A DNA stretch of 64,000 nt from Paenibacillus mucilaginosus 3016 (GTDB lineage Bacteria; Bacillota; Bacilli; Paenibacillales; NBRC-103111). The stretch is taken from contig NC_016935.1 of assembly GCF_000250655.1 (NCBI RefSeq), forward strand, positions 6,714,001 to 6,778,000. Direction: 5' to 3'. The position numbers and the translations under genes are program-made. This document shows positions 49,474-58,629 of this stretch, piece by piece (the stretch's first letter is position 1; every line of letters starts with the position of its first letter). The notes under the pieces were generated by a model. The model did no database searches. It saw only the letters and a program-made list of their open reading frames with translations, and was not told the origin of the DNA.

Positions 49474-51879
49474 CTAGATGGCCGCGCCCGAGGTGACTGG
49501 CCGGAGAACATAGGTGCGCCCCGCTTCCGTAGGGAAGGCCGCCGTGCCGCCGTCTCCGGCTTCCGCGGACAGAGGCTCCCCTTCCCCGCCCAGCAGCAGG
49601 AAGCTGCCCTCCGCCTGCAGCCGGCAAAGTCCGCCTGCCAGCGAGCGGACCCGGGCCTCGGCCAAGCGGCCCGCCTGCCAGCTCAGGCCGATCTCGAAGC
49701 CTCCGCGGGCGCGCAGGCCGCTGACCTCGCCGTCCGGCCAGGCGTCCGGAAGCGCCGGAAGCAGGCGGATGACGCCCGTGTGCGACTGCACCAGCATTTC
49801 GGCGACGCCGGCGGTGTAGCCGAAGTTGCCGTCGATCTGGAACGGCGGGTGGGCGTCGAACAGATTCGGATAGACCCCGCCCTGCTGGCCCCGCTGCCCG
49901 CCCGCCTCATACTCCGAGGTCAGGCTCAGCAGGTTGCCGATCAGCCTGTGCGCCCGGTTGCCGTCGCCGAAGCGGGCCCACAGGCAGATTTTCCAGGCGA
50001 GGCTCCAGCCGGTTCCCGCGTCCCCGCGGCGTTCGAGCGACTGCCTCGCGGCCTGGAACAGATCGGGCGAGTCTTCCGCCGTAAGCTGACGGCCCGGATA
50101 CACTCCGTACAGATGCGACACATGCCGGTGGTGCACGTCTTCGTCCTCGAAGTCCCGCTTCCACTCCTGCAGCTGGCCGTACTGTCCGATCTGCAGCGGC
50201 TGCAGGCGGTCCAGCGCATCCTGAAGCCCCGCGCTGAATTCGACATCCGTGCCAAGCGTCCTTGCGGCCTCAATGCAATTGGTGAACAGGTCATGGACCA
50301 GCGCCAGATCCATCGTCGCAGCGGCCGTCACCGCGGCCAGCTCCCCCTCCGCCGTCACGAACCGGTGCTCCGGCGAGGTCGACGGGGAAGACACCAGGAA
50401 ACCGTCGGCATCTTCCACAAGCCAGTCAAGGCAGAAGAGCGCCGCCTCCTTCATCACCGGGTAAGCCTGCTCCCGCAGGTAATCCTCCTCCCGGCAGAAG
50501 GCATAGTGCTCCCACAGGTGCGCACTCAGCCAGGCTCCGGCCATCGGCCAGTACGCCCAAACCGGGTCTCCATGGCCGTAAGCTCCCACCGGCGCGCTCT
50601 GCGCCCAGATATCGGAGTTATGGTGGGCGGTCCAGCCCCGGAGGCCGTAATTGACGGATACGGTCTTGGTGCCGTTGACGGCCAGGCGTCCGATAAAGCC
50701 CAGCAGCGGCTCATGGCATTCGGACAGATTGCAGGTCTCGGCCGGCCAGTAGTTCATCTGGGCATTGATGTTCAGCGTGTAATTGCTGCTCCAGGGCGCC
50801 CGCACTTCCTTGTTCCAGATCCCCTGCAGGTTCGCCGGCTGGGTGCCTTCACGCGAGGAAGAGATGAGCAGATAACGGCCGTAGTGAAAGAGCAGCTCCG
50901 CAAGCCCCGGGTCCGAAGCCCCGTACTCGGCGATCCGGCGGTCGGTCGGCATGCCTTCGGGCGCGCGTGAGGCGCCGAGGCTCAGGGTGACCCTGCCGAA
51001 CAAGGCTCTGTAATCGTCCTGGTGGCGCTGCAGCAGCTCATCGTAGGTAAGTCCGGAAGCGGCCCGAAGATCATCGGCAGCGGCCCGGGATTCGTCTCTT
51101 CCCTGCTCGGCCGGCTGCTTATCATAGCCGTTGAAGCTCGTAGCGGCCGTCAGCAGCAGGGTGACCTCCGTCGCGCGTTCCACATGCAGGGCGCCGCTGT
51201 CCACCTGAAGCTCCGCGCCGTCCGCCTGAACCCGAAGCCGCGCTTCAAAGCGCATGCCTCCCCCGGCATCCCCTTCCGCATACCGTACAGGCTCGTCCGT
51301 CCGGTAATAATTGGGGTCGACCTTCGCCGGTGCCCGGCCTTTCAGCACGAGATCCCCCGCGTCCGCTGCGGTCCGGTGCTTCAGCGCACTGTCCAGCTTC
51401 GCCGTGAAGCTCAGCGCCCCCGGGCGGTCAGCCGTAAGCCGCAGGACGAGAACCTGATCCGGGTGGGACACGAACAGCTCGCGCGTGTACGTCACAGCCC
51501 CGATCCGGTAGCTTGTCCGGAGGATGCTCCCTTCGACATCCAGATGACGCTCATAATCGCCTGCATGGTCCCCGTGATGGAACCGCAGACTGAGGTCTCC
51601 CAGCGGCAGATAAGACTGGGTGTAGGGGCCGAGCATCTCCTTGCACAGCCGATCGGCCTCGCGGTACCGGCCCTCCAGGGCGAGACGCCGCACCTCCGGC
51701 AGCACCTCCCGCGCCCGCGGGTTATTGTGATCGCCGGGCGCTCCCGACCACAGCGTGTCCTCGTTAAGCTGCAGGAGCTCGTGCTCCACCCCGCCGAATA
51801 CCATGGCGCCCAGCCTTCCGTTCCCTGCCGGAAGCGCTTCCGTCCAGACACGGGCCGGCTTGTCATATGTGAGCTTCAT
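49474..51879 (-). CDS. GH95 alpha-L-fucosidase (or alpha-L-galactosidase)
   Basis: 801 residues without signal peptide, so cytoplasmic. N-terminal beta domain (WTEALPAGNGRLGAMVFGGVEHELLQLNEDTLWSG), helical (alpha/alpha)6 barrel, C-terminal beta domain. Active-site stretches: NINAQMNYWPAETCNLSECHEPL (the two Asn), SPSTSPEHRF (Glu) and FDAHPPFQIDGNFGYTAG (Asp), in line with the inverting GH95 mechanism. It removes fucose or L-galactose from plant oligosaccharides. The ATG at 51879 follows GGGAGGGGAGG; an upstream in-frame extension is rejected. Monocistronic, divergent from a TIM-barrel gene. Confidence 0.93.
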   Translation of the reverse strand: MKLTYDKPARVWTEALPAGNGRLGAMVFGGVEHELLQLNEDTLWSGAPGDHNNPRAREVLPEVRRLALEGRYREADRLCKEMLGPYTQSYLPLGDLSLRFHHGDHAGDYERHLDVEGSILRTSYRIGAVTYTRELFVSHPDQVLVLRLTADRPGALSFTAKLDSALKHRTAADAGDLVLKGRAPAKVDPNYYRTDEPVRYAEGDAGGGMRFEARLRVQADGAELQVDSGALHVERATEVTLLLTAATSFNGYDKQPAEQGRDESRAAADDLRAASGLTYDELLQRHQDDYRALFGRVTLSLGASRAPEGMPTDRRIAEYGASDPGLAELLFHYGRYLLISSSREGTQPANLQGIWNKEVRAPWSSNYTLNINAQMNYWPAETCNLSECHEPLLGFIGRLAVNGTKTVSVNYGLRGWTAHHNSDIWAQSAPVGAYGHGDPVWAYWPMAGAWLSAHLWEHYAFCREEDYLREQAYPVMKEAALFCLDWLVEDADGFLVSSPSTSPEHRFVTAEGELAAVTAAATMDLALVHDLFTNCIEAARTLGTDVEFSAGLQDALDRLQPLQIGQYGQLQEWKRDFEDEDVHHRHVSHLYGVYPGRQLTAEDSPDLFQAARQSLERRGDAGTGWSLAWKICLWARFGDGNRAHRLIGNLLSLTSEYEAGGQRGQQGGVYPNLFDAHPPFQIDGNFGYTAGVAEMLVQSHTGVIRLLPALPDAWPDGEVSGLRARGGFEIGLSWQAGRLAEARVRSLAGGLCRLQAEGSFLLLGGEGEPLSAEAGDGGTAAFPTEAGRTYVLRPVTSGAAI

Positions 51880-52166
51880 CGTGAATCCTCCCCTCCCGGC
51901 TGATCCGGGATCCTTGATCTCTTCATCGTAACACAGGCAGATGCCTCCCGGGTCAGAGGCAGAACGCATCATTTTTCATGTCAAAACCCGTCATTCCGGC
52001 GAACGGACGCAGACCCTTGTGTTCCCATCACGCTGTCTTCCGATTTATGCACAGGTGTGCAAAAGCATCCGAATCCGATATAATGAAATCGTAATCTAAA
52101 CGCTTCAATTCCGCAATCCTAATCTAGCCATTCTACTTCAGCATTCGGAAGGGGTATCGTATTCGT

Positions 52167-53009
52167 ATGAGCAAACCCGGTATTCTCGCACACAATTTCG
52201 GCCGTCTGCCGCTGGAAGAGCTGGCTGACCGCGTGGCCGGCGCAGGCCTTGCCAGCGTCCAGCTTGCGCTCGCCAAAGCCCTGTCCGACGTCGACAGCGC
52301 TACGGGCAAACTGAGCCCCGGTCTCGCCAATCATGTCGGCGAAGCCTTCGCGAAGCGCGGCGTGCGGATCGCCAGTCTCGGCTGCTACATCAATCCGGTG
52401 CATCCGGACCCTGAGCAGCGCAAACAGGAGCTGCGCCGCTTCAAGGAGCACCTGCGGTTCTGCCGTGACTTCGGCGCAAGCGTCGTCGCCACGGAAACCG
52501 GCAAGCTCGACACGTTCAAGGCGGACGAGCCGGAGCGCTATGAGGAGAAGGCTTTCGAGACGCTCCGCAGCTCCGTGCTGGAGCTCGCCGAAGAAGCCGA
52601 CAAGTGGGGCGTAACCGTCGGCATCGAGCCGGCCTACACCCTCGTCATCCACTCGACGGAAGGCATGCAGCGCCTGCTGGAGGAAGTGCCTACCTCGACG
52701 CTCGGTGTCGTGCTCGATCCGTGCAATCTGCTCAACGCCTCCCTTCTGGACCGGCAGCAGGAGATCGTCTCGGCGGCCTTCGACGCGCTGGCCGACCGTG
52801 TGGTGCTTTTCCATGCCAAGGACATCCGCAAGACCGCTTCCGGCGGAACCGAATACACGCCGCTCGGTACCGGCGAGCTCGACTACCCGCACTTCCTCCG
52901 CCTGGTGAAGGAACGCAAGCCGCACTGCCATATCACGATGGAAGGCCTCGAGCCGGACCAGATCGCCCCTTCGCTGGATTTCTTCCGCAAGGTGTGGAAC
53001 GAGGTGTAA
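52167..53009 (+). CDS. Sugar phosphate isomerase/epimerase-like TIM barrel protein
   Basis: 280 residues, xylose-isomerase-like AP-endonuclease-2 fold. Metal ligands appear as Glu in VGIEPAY, Asp in GVVLDPCNLLN, His in VVLFHAKDIRK and Glu in HITMEGLEPD. The general role is isomerising or epimerising a keto-sugar; the substrate is unknown. TATAAT at about 52079-52084 is a likely -10 box. GGAAGGGG lies upstream of the ATG with a somewhat long spacer. Divergent from GH95, so it may process released fucose or galactose derivatives. Confidence 0.88.
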   Translation: MSKPGILAHNFGRLPLEELADRVAGAGLASVQLALAKALSDVDSATGKLSPGLANHVGEAFAKRGVRIASLGCYINPVHPDPEQRKQELRRFKEHLRFCRDFGASVVATETGKLDTFKADEPERYEEKAFETLRSSVLELAEEADKWGVTVGIEPAYTLVIHSTEGMQRLLEEVPTSTLGVVLDPCNLLNASLLDRQQEIVSAAFDALADRVVLFHAKDIRKTASGGTEYTPLGTGELDYPHFLRLVKERKPHCHITMEGLEPDQIAPSLDFFRKVWNEV

Positions 53010-53024
53010 AGGCACTGCAAATAG

Positions 53025-53054
53025 ACCGTCCGGAAGAGCCCGGACGGTTTTTTG
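53025..53054 (+). terminator. Terminator after the TIM-barrel gene
   Basis: ACCGTCCG/CGGACGGT hairpin then TTTTTT. Confidence 0.92.
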
Positions 53055-53099
53055 GTGTTGGAAGGGGATGGCGGTAACAAGTTCAGTCCGTACTTGTCT

Positions 53100-53450
53100 C
53101 TATCCTTTCTCTTGAATTCCTTGGATCTCCAGCAGCGTTCGGATATAAGGGGTTACCGCAAAACCGTCTTCCAAATCCTCGCCGTGCAAGGCCCAATAAG
53201 GAATGGTGTTCACATGAATATCGATATCCTCTGCTAAGCAGCGGCGAATCCGCTCCCAAACCCCGCCAGGAGCATGTCCGCCACTAAGGGCATCGTCAAA
53301 GGAAGAAATGATGATGATCATCAGTGCGAATTTTTCCTCGGTGTCCAGCACCGCATGCTGATAATAATCCATAAACTCCTCAAGCCTTCCGGCATTGGAT
53401 ATTTCATATTCCCAATCCTGACAAAACACCTCTTTTTCAGGTAAGCTCAA
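53100..53450 (-). CDS. Hypothetical protein, 5' end unclear
   Basis: 116 residues from a TTG at 53450, acidic and soluble (FCQDWEYEISNAGRLEEFMDYY, DTEEKFALMIIIISSFDDAL, AEDIDIHVNTIPYWALHGED). No family recognised; the style recalls small immunity or SMI1-like proteins, but this is only an impression. The same frame stays open upstream for at least 30 codons with sensible residues (GIGIREDRPKYVTRHAIDSL) yet offers no ATG/GTG/TTG start with an RBS. The 5' end may therefore be lost or mutated. The base composition is less GC-rich than its neighbours, which suggests transfer. Confidence 0.55.
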   Translation of the reverse strand: MSLPEKEVFCQDWEYEISNAGRLEEFMDYYQHAVLDTEEKFALMIIIISSFDDALSGGHAPGGVWERIRRCLAEDIDIHVNTIPYWALHGEDLEDGFAVTPYIRTLLEIQGIQEKG

Positions 53451-53641
53451 TTTAACAGTCAGACTGTCGATTGCATGTCTGGTTACATATTTGGGACGAT
53501 CTTCGCGGATTCCAATCCCCCCTATAGAGTATCCATCATTATGTATCGCAGGACTTCAACAGCGCGATCGCACACCAGCCGTACAGCGTGATAGGATGGA
53601 TGATATCATGAAAATGAATTCACCGAAAGGCGTTGAATCTC

Positions 53642-54527
53642 ATGCAGTCAAGCACCCCGCTGGGCGTCTACGGCTTCCGCTTTCTGGATACGCCGGGGGA
53701 TGCCTTTTATCAGCTGTTCGCCTTGGGTCATGAAGTGCGTTCCGGGCCTTCCTATTCCTGGGACGGGCTTCAGCGCTCCGACGGTCCCCTCCTGCTGCTG
53801 CAGTACACGGTGAGCGGGCACGGCTTTCTCGAGAACGGCGGCCGGGTGCACCGTATAGGCCCCGGACAGGCCTTTCTGGTCGACATTCCTTCCCGGCACC
53901 GCTATTATGCTTCGCCTGAGGGGGAGGCGTGGGAGTTTTATTTTATCCTGCTGCGGCCGTACGGTCTGGAGACGCATTGGAAACACATTACCGAGCGCAC
54001 CGGTCCCGCAGCCGACATTCCCCCGGACAGCCCTGTGGCGCATCTGCTGCTGGATGCGTTCCATGCGGCGGCCCGCGGACGGATCACGGACGGATATCTC
54101 GCCTCCTCCCTCGTCTACCGTCTGGTCATGGAACTGCTGCGCTTCTCTTCGGCACGCCGGAGGGACAAGGAACACTGGCCCCCTGCCATCCGTACGGCAG
54201 CGCTTCGGCTCGAAGCGGACTACGCCCGTCTGCCCGGCATGGAGGAGATCGCGAAGGAAGCGGGCATGTCGGCTTCGCATTTTACCCGTTCCTTTCACCG
54301 TGCTACCGGGTACACCCCCCGTCGAATACCTCACGAAGATCCGGATCGAGGCGTCCTTCGATCTGCTCCGCCGCTCCTCCCTGCCGATCGAGGAGGTAGC
54401 CAAGGCGGTCGGCTACTCCGGAGGAAGCTACTTCTCCCGCGTCTTCCGGGAATGGGTCGGCTTCTCCCCCGGCGATTTTCGTTCGGGCCGGGAAGTGACG
54501 GCGCTGCAGCATGTGACGTTCGATTAA
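53642..54527 (+). pseudogene. AraC-family transcriptional regulator, frameshifted as given
   Basis: N-terminal cupin-like sensor (PLLLLQYTVSGHGFLENGGRVHRIGPGQAFLVDIPSRHRYY), then the AraC DNA-binding domain with two helix-turn-helices (MEEIAKEAGMSASHFTRSFH; IEEVAKAVGYSGGSYFSRVF). The frame breaks in the run of six C at 54315-54320; removing one C joins ATGYTP to VEYLTKIRIEASFDLLRRSSLP and restores ~294 residues. Real loss would remove the second helix-turn-helix. It lies upstream of the GH27 gene and could regulate it or the TIM-barrel gene. The break may be a sequence error. Confidence 0.85.
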
Positions 54528-54929
54528 AGTAGCGGATAGAAGGAGCGGAATGTAAGGTGCGGTGTTCGGGCAGGCCGGGAAAGGTACATAAGTGCAGGCA
54601 AGGAAGCCTTCCGTTGTACACAAAAATCTGTTGCCGGTATCCCGCCGTTCAGAGGCGGTCCGAATGATAGACTTCGGGGCGTTAAAGAGGTCTCAAACCT
54701 TAAGAAATCTGCGCGGTTTAACCCGACTCACCCTCAAGTGAGCTTATCTGCATTTCACTAATGGATCATCGGCAGCTGCCAGCCGGGTGGTTGTCCCACG
54801 CCGGATTCATTCTTGTCATGAGCAAAAAAGTACGGATGGGAACAAATTATTATCGTGGAATCCCGCTGCTTCTCTCTTTTATCATAAAGGTGCAGATCAA
54901 AAAAAGACGAGAGAGGACGACGGCTGATC
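54528..54929. other. Gene-free gap before GH27
   Basis: No RBS-supported frame, no clear promoter and no terminator were found. The last 100 bases are AT-rich and probably hold the GH27 promoter. Confidence 0.4.
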
Positions 54930-56216
54930 ATGAAGCATCATCTTTTCGCTCCGACGCCGCCCATGGGCTGGAACTCCTGGGACTGCTACGGAGCCAGTGT
55001 GACGGAGGAAGAAGTCCGGGGTAATGCGCAGTATATGGCGGAGCACTTGAAGCCTTACGGCTGGGAATATGTCGTGGTGGATATTCAGTGGTACGAGCCG
55101 GGGGCGAACTCTTCGAGGTACCGGCCTTTTGTGCCCCTCGAGATGGATGAATACTCGCGCCTGATGCCTGCAGTGAACCGGTTCCCGTCTGCAGCGGACG
55201 GACAGGGATTCAAGCCGCTGGCCGAGTATGTTCACGGACTGGGCCTCAAGTTCGGCATCCATATCATGCGGGGCATTCCCCGACAGGCGGTGCATGCGGC
55301 ATCGCCGATCCTGGGTTCGGAGGCCACCGCCCGGGAGATCGCGCACCCGAATTCGATCTGTCCGTGGAATACGGACATGTACGGTGTGGACGCGTCCCAT
55401 GAAGGCGCTCAGGCTTACTATGACTCCCTGTTCCGGCTGTACGCCGAGTGGGGGGTGGACTATGTCAAGGTCGACGACATCGCCGCTTCCCGCCTGTACG
55501 GCATTCATCTGCCGGAGATCGAGCTGATCCGCCGGGCGATCGACCGCTGCGGACGTGACATGGTCCTCAGCCTGTCCCCGGGACCGGCTCCGGTCGAGCA
55601 TGCACAGGAGCTGGCGTCGCTGGCCAACCTGTGGCGCATGACCGACGATTATTGGGACCTGTGGAGCCTGCTGCTCGACATGTTCGACCGCTGCGAGCAG
55701 TGGTATACCCACGTGGCGCCGGGCCAGTGGCCGGACTGCGACATGCTGCCGCTCGGCCATATCGGCATCCGCTCCGTCGACGGGGGCGCCGCCGACCGCT
55801 GGACCCGCTTCACCCGCGACGAGCAGCGGACGATGATGAGCCTCTGGTCCATCTTCCGCTCCCCCCTCATGTTCGGCGGCGAGCTCCGCGACAATGACGA
55901 GTGGACCCAGTCGCTGCTCACGAACCGGGAGGTGCTCGATGCGCACCGGTACGGAGAGCGCATCCGCCCAGCCTCCCGTGAAGAGGGACGGATCGTCTGG
56001 ACGAGCATCGACAGCCGTACCGGCGACGTATACGCCGCCCTGTTCAATACGGCGGAGGAGACGCAGACCGTCACCGCTTCGTGGGAAGCGCTCGGGCTGA
56101 GCGGCTCGCGCCGGGTGCGCGATCTCTGGGCCGGTAAGGACCTCGGCGAGGCCGCCGGGGCGGTCAGCCTCGAAGTGCCGCCGCACGGAGCCGTGCTGCT
56201 GAAGCTGGCGGAGTAG
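54930..56216 (+). CDS. GH27 alpha-galactosidase
   Basis: 428 residues without signal peptide. (beta/alpha)8 barrel beginning APTPPMGWNSWDCYGASVTEEE. The nucleophile is Asp in GVDYVKVDDIA and the acid/base Asp is in WRMTDDYWD. IHIMRGIPRQAVHAAS and CDMLPLGHIGIRS are other family motifs, and a C-terminal beta-sandwich of ~75 residues ends GAVLLKLAE. It cleaves terminal alpha-galactose, or possibly beta-L-arabinopyranose as some GH27 enzymes do, from plant oligosaccharides in the cytoplasm. GAGAGGACG is upstream of the ATG. Its 3' end is copied several times downstream. Confidence 0.92.
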   Translation: MKHHLFAPTPPMGWNSWDCYGASVTEEEVRGNAQYMAEHLKPYGWEYVVVDIQWYEPGANSSRYRPFVPLEMDEYSRLMPAVNRFPSAADGQGFKPLAEYVHGLGLKFGIHIMRGIPRQAVHAASPILGSEATAREIAHPNSICPWNTDMYGVDASHEGAQAYYDSLFRLYAEWGVDYVKVDDIAASRLYGIHLPEIELIRRAIDRCGRDMVLSLSPGPAPVEHAQELASLANLWRMTDDYWDLWSLLLDMFDRCEQWYTHVAPGQWPDCDMLPLGHIGIRSVDGGAADRWTRFTRDEQRTMMSLWSIFRSPLMFGGELRDNDEWTQSLLTNREVLDAHRYGERIRPASREEGRIVWTSIDSRTGDVYAALFNTAEETQTVTASWEALGLSGSRRVRDLWAGKDLGEAAGAVSLEVPPHGAVLLKLAE

Positions 56217-56882
56217 GTGGAACGGCGGCAGGGACGCTACAGGGGAACGCCGCACGAGCTTTCCGTCGAAGCTGGCGGAGCGGCCGAGGGCGTGCTACGG
56301 CTCCCGTGCGTGCCGCCGCAGCGTTTGGCGCCGCAGTGCGGCTGCTCGGCTGCGGGCTGCCCAAGCTGGCTGAGCTGCGGGAAGCGGCCGAGCAAATTCT
56401 AGGCGTCACGGCTTCCGACTTGTCACCGCAGCGTTTGGCGCCGTAGTGCGGCTGCTCGGCTCTGTGCTGCTGAGACTGTCGGAGTAGGCGGGGACGGCGG
56501 CCAAGGGCTCACTCTTCGCGCCATGCCTCCCCAGCTTGCCACCGCAGCGTTTGGCGCCGTAGTACGGCTGCTCGGCTACGGGTTGCTGAAGCTGGCGGAG
56601 TAGGTGGTACGGCGGCGGGGAAGCTACAGGGGAACGCCGCACGAGCTTTCCGCCGAAGCTGGCGGAGCGGCCGAGGACGTGCTACGGCCCCCGTGCGTAC
56701 AGCCGCAGCGTCTGGCGCCGTAGTGCGGCTGCTCGGCTGCGGGCTGCTGAGACTGCAGGAGTAAGCGGGGACGGCGGCCAAGGGCTTCACTCTTCGCGCC
56801 ATTGCCTCCCCAGCTTGCCGCCGCAGCGTCTGCCGCCGCAGTGCGGCTGCTTGGCTCCGTGCTGCCCAAGCTGGCTGAGCAA
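56214..56882 (+). repeat. Tandem copies of a module like the GH27 3' end
   Basis: Five 62-bp modules start CCGCAGCG at 56316, 56426, 56542, 56703 and 56821. Two end GGAGTAG and one GGAGTAA. Modules 2-4 translate to AAFGAVVRLLGSVLLRLSE-stop or close variants, similar to the GH27 C-terminus PPHGAVLLKLAE-stop. Two longer linkers are also duplicated: 56214-56315 with 56601-56702, and 56488-56541 with 56765-56820. No RBS or start codon makes them genes. They look like duplicated and decayed copies. Confidence 0.8.
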
Positions 56883-57026
56883 GATTTGGGGCGGCGGTAT
56901 GCGCTAGGACCCACGCCCTCAGGGGGCACAGCCGCAGCTGGCGGTTCCCCATCCATACAGCACGCCTCCCTGGCCCCGCGCCTAAAGGCTGGAAGCCGTC
57001 CATGGCACGGTTGGACCGGAATACCA

Positions 57027-57215
57027 AATAGAGGAACTACGATGCGCTATTTGCTCATTTTCACACGGGTAACAGGAAATAACGGAACTACGATTCGCTA
57101 TGCGACCGATTTCCCCCTCCTTCCCCCGAATCTGAGGCAAATAAGTAACTGTAGTTCCTCTATTTTGATTTTCACCCTCCAAAGGGAGCAAATAAGATAC
57201 CTGAGTTCCGCTATC
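57027..57215. repeat. REP-like dispersed palindromic repeat cluster, site D
   Basis: Four motif copies (57027-57052, 57076-57101, 57140-57166, 57190-57215), two in each orientation. The last contains AATAAGATACCTGAGTTCCG, the intact form of the sequence interrupted by the IS at 39820. Confidence 0.85.
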
Positions 57216-57247
57216 TGCCGAAGCCCCCTTCCCTGCCGGGAGGTATG

Positions 57248-57297
57248 CAAAAAATCAGCCAACCCGCTGCCTATCAAGGCTGGTCGGATCGGCTGAT
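57248..57297 (-). terminator. Probable terminator of the iol operon
   Basis: On the minus strand ATCAGCC pairs with GGCTGAT around a structured 30-base loop and is followed by TTTTTT. It lies 270 bases beyond the iolG stop; nothing else was seen in 57298-57570. Confidence 0.7.
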
Positions 57298-57570
57298 ACG
57301 GCGTGCACTGAGCAAGCCTCAGGTTCACGGTATCACGGTGCAGTCCATTCCTGGTCCGCCGGTGCAGGATTAAGGACCCTGCCGGAGCCCGAGACGTCCG
57401 AGACGACCGAACAGCCTGTACAGCTGCTGCTGTGCACACGATAGGCGGCCCCTGGGCTCGAGCATCCCTCCCTCTTCACGGGAAGCGGCTTCACGATCAG
57501 CTGCGGCACCTGCACCTCTCCCTTCCCTGGGTCCCGTTATGTCCAGCCCTTCATCCCTGCAGCCGACCCG

Positions 57571-58629
57571 CTACACGACTTCGCTCTGCACCTGCACGCC
57601 CGCACCCGCGCCTGCCGTCCCGATCTCGCTGAGCTTCACCGGACGCCCCTGCTGCCATGACAGCTTCGCCGCATGGGCGATCCGCTCCGCCTGCAGCGCG
57701 TCGATGCCGTCCACCGGCAGCGGCCTGTCGTGCAGCAGCGCTTCCACGAACTGCCGGGTCTCGTCCATGTACGCCTCATTGTACCGCTCGAGGAAAAAAT
57801 GCAGCGGCTTATCCCGCAGCAGTCCTTCGGCTGTCGACACCTCGGCCGTGTTCGGATGGTCGTTGCTGACGGCGGCGCTGCCCCGGGAGCCGAACACCTC
57901 GACCCGCTGATCGTAGCCGTAGACCGCCTGCCGGGAGTTGTCGATGACGCCGAGCGCCCCGCTCGCAAACCGAAGCGTGACAATCGCCGTATCCACGTCG
58001 CCATGCTCGGCGAATACCGGGTCCACCAGCACACCGCCCTGCGCATACACCTCCACCACCTCGCTGCCGGACAGGAAGCGCGCCATGTCGAAGTCATGGA
58101 TCATCATGTCCATGAACAGCCCGCCGGACCTCGCGATGTAGTCGGGATGCGGCGGATTCGGGTCCCGCGAGGTGATTCGGACGATATGCGGCTCGCCGAC
58201 CGTGCCCTGCAGCACATGCTCCCGCACCCGGCGGAAGTTATGGTCGAAGCGGCGGTTGAAGCCGACCTGCAGCTTGACGCCAGCCGCCTGTACGGCTTCG
58301 ATCGCCGCTTCCGTCGCGGAGAGATCCATGCTGACCGGCTTCTCGCAGAAAATATGCTTGCCCGCCCGGGCCGCCTCGATGATCAGTCCCACATGCGTAT
58401 CGGTGGAGGAGCAGATGAATACCGCATCGATGTCCGCTCGGGAGAGGATCGCTCCGCTGTCCTTCGTCACCTGCCCGATGCCGCGCTGCGCCGCCCAGGC
58501 CTCCAGCTCTTCGCCTGCGAACAGATCGCTGATGGCCGCCACTTCCGCCCCCGGCAGACGGAGCAGATTGTCCGCATGAATTTTGCCGATCCGCCCTGCA
58601 CCGATAATCCCGATTCTGATCTTCTTCAT
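57571..58629 (-). CDS. iolG: Inositol 2-dehydrogenase
   Basis: 352 residues, Gfo/Idh/MocA family. It oxidises myo-inositol to scyllo-inosose with NAD. Rossmann motif IGIIGAGRIGKIHADNL, catalytic Lys97 in CEKPVSMD, and RSGGLFMDMMIHDFDMARFLSG with the catalytic Asp and His. IDNSRQAVYGYDQRVEVFGSRG is typical of IolG. The ATG overlaps the iolJ stop by four bases, so it is the last gene of the operon. Confidence 0.93.
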   Translation of the reverse strand: MKKIRIGIIGAGRIGKIHADNLLRLPGAEVAAISDLFAGEELEAWAAQRGIGQVTKDSGAILSRADIDAVFICSSTDTHVGLIIEAARAGKHIFCEKPVSMDLSATEAAIEAVQAAGVKLQVGFNRRFDHNFRRVREHVLQGTVGEPHIVRITSRDPNPPHPDYIARSGGLFMDMMIHDFDMARFLSGSEVVEVYAQGGVLVDPVFAEHGDVDTAIVTLRFASGALGVIDNSRQAVYGYDQRVEVFGSRGSAAVSNDHPNTAEVSTAEGLLRDKPLHFFLERYNEAYMDETRQFVEALLHDRPLPVDGIDALQAERIAHAAKLSWQQGRPVKLSEIGTAGAGAGVQVQSEVV

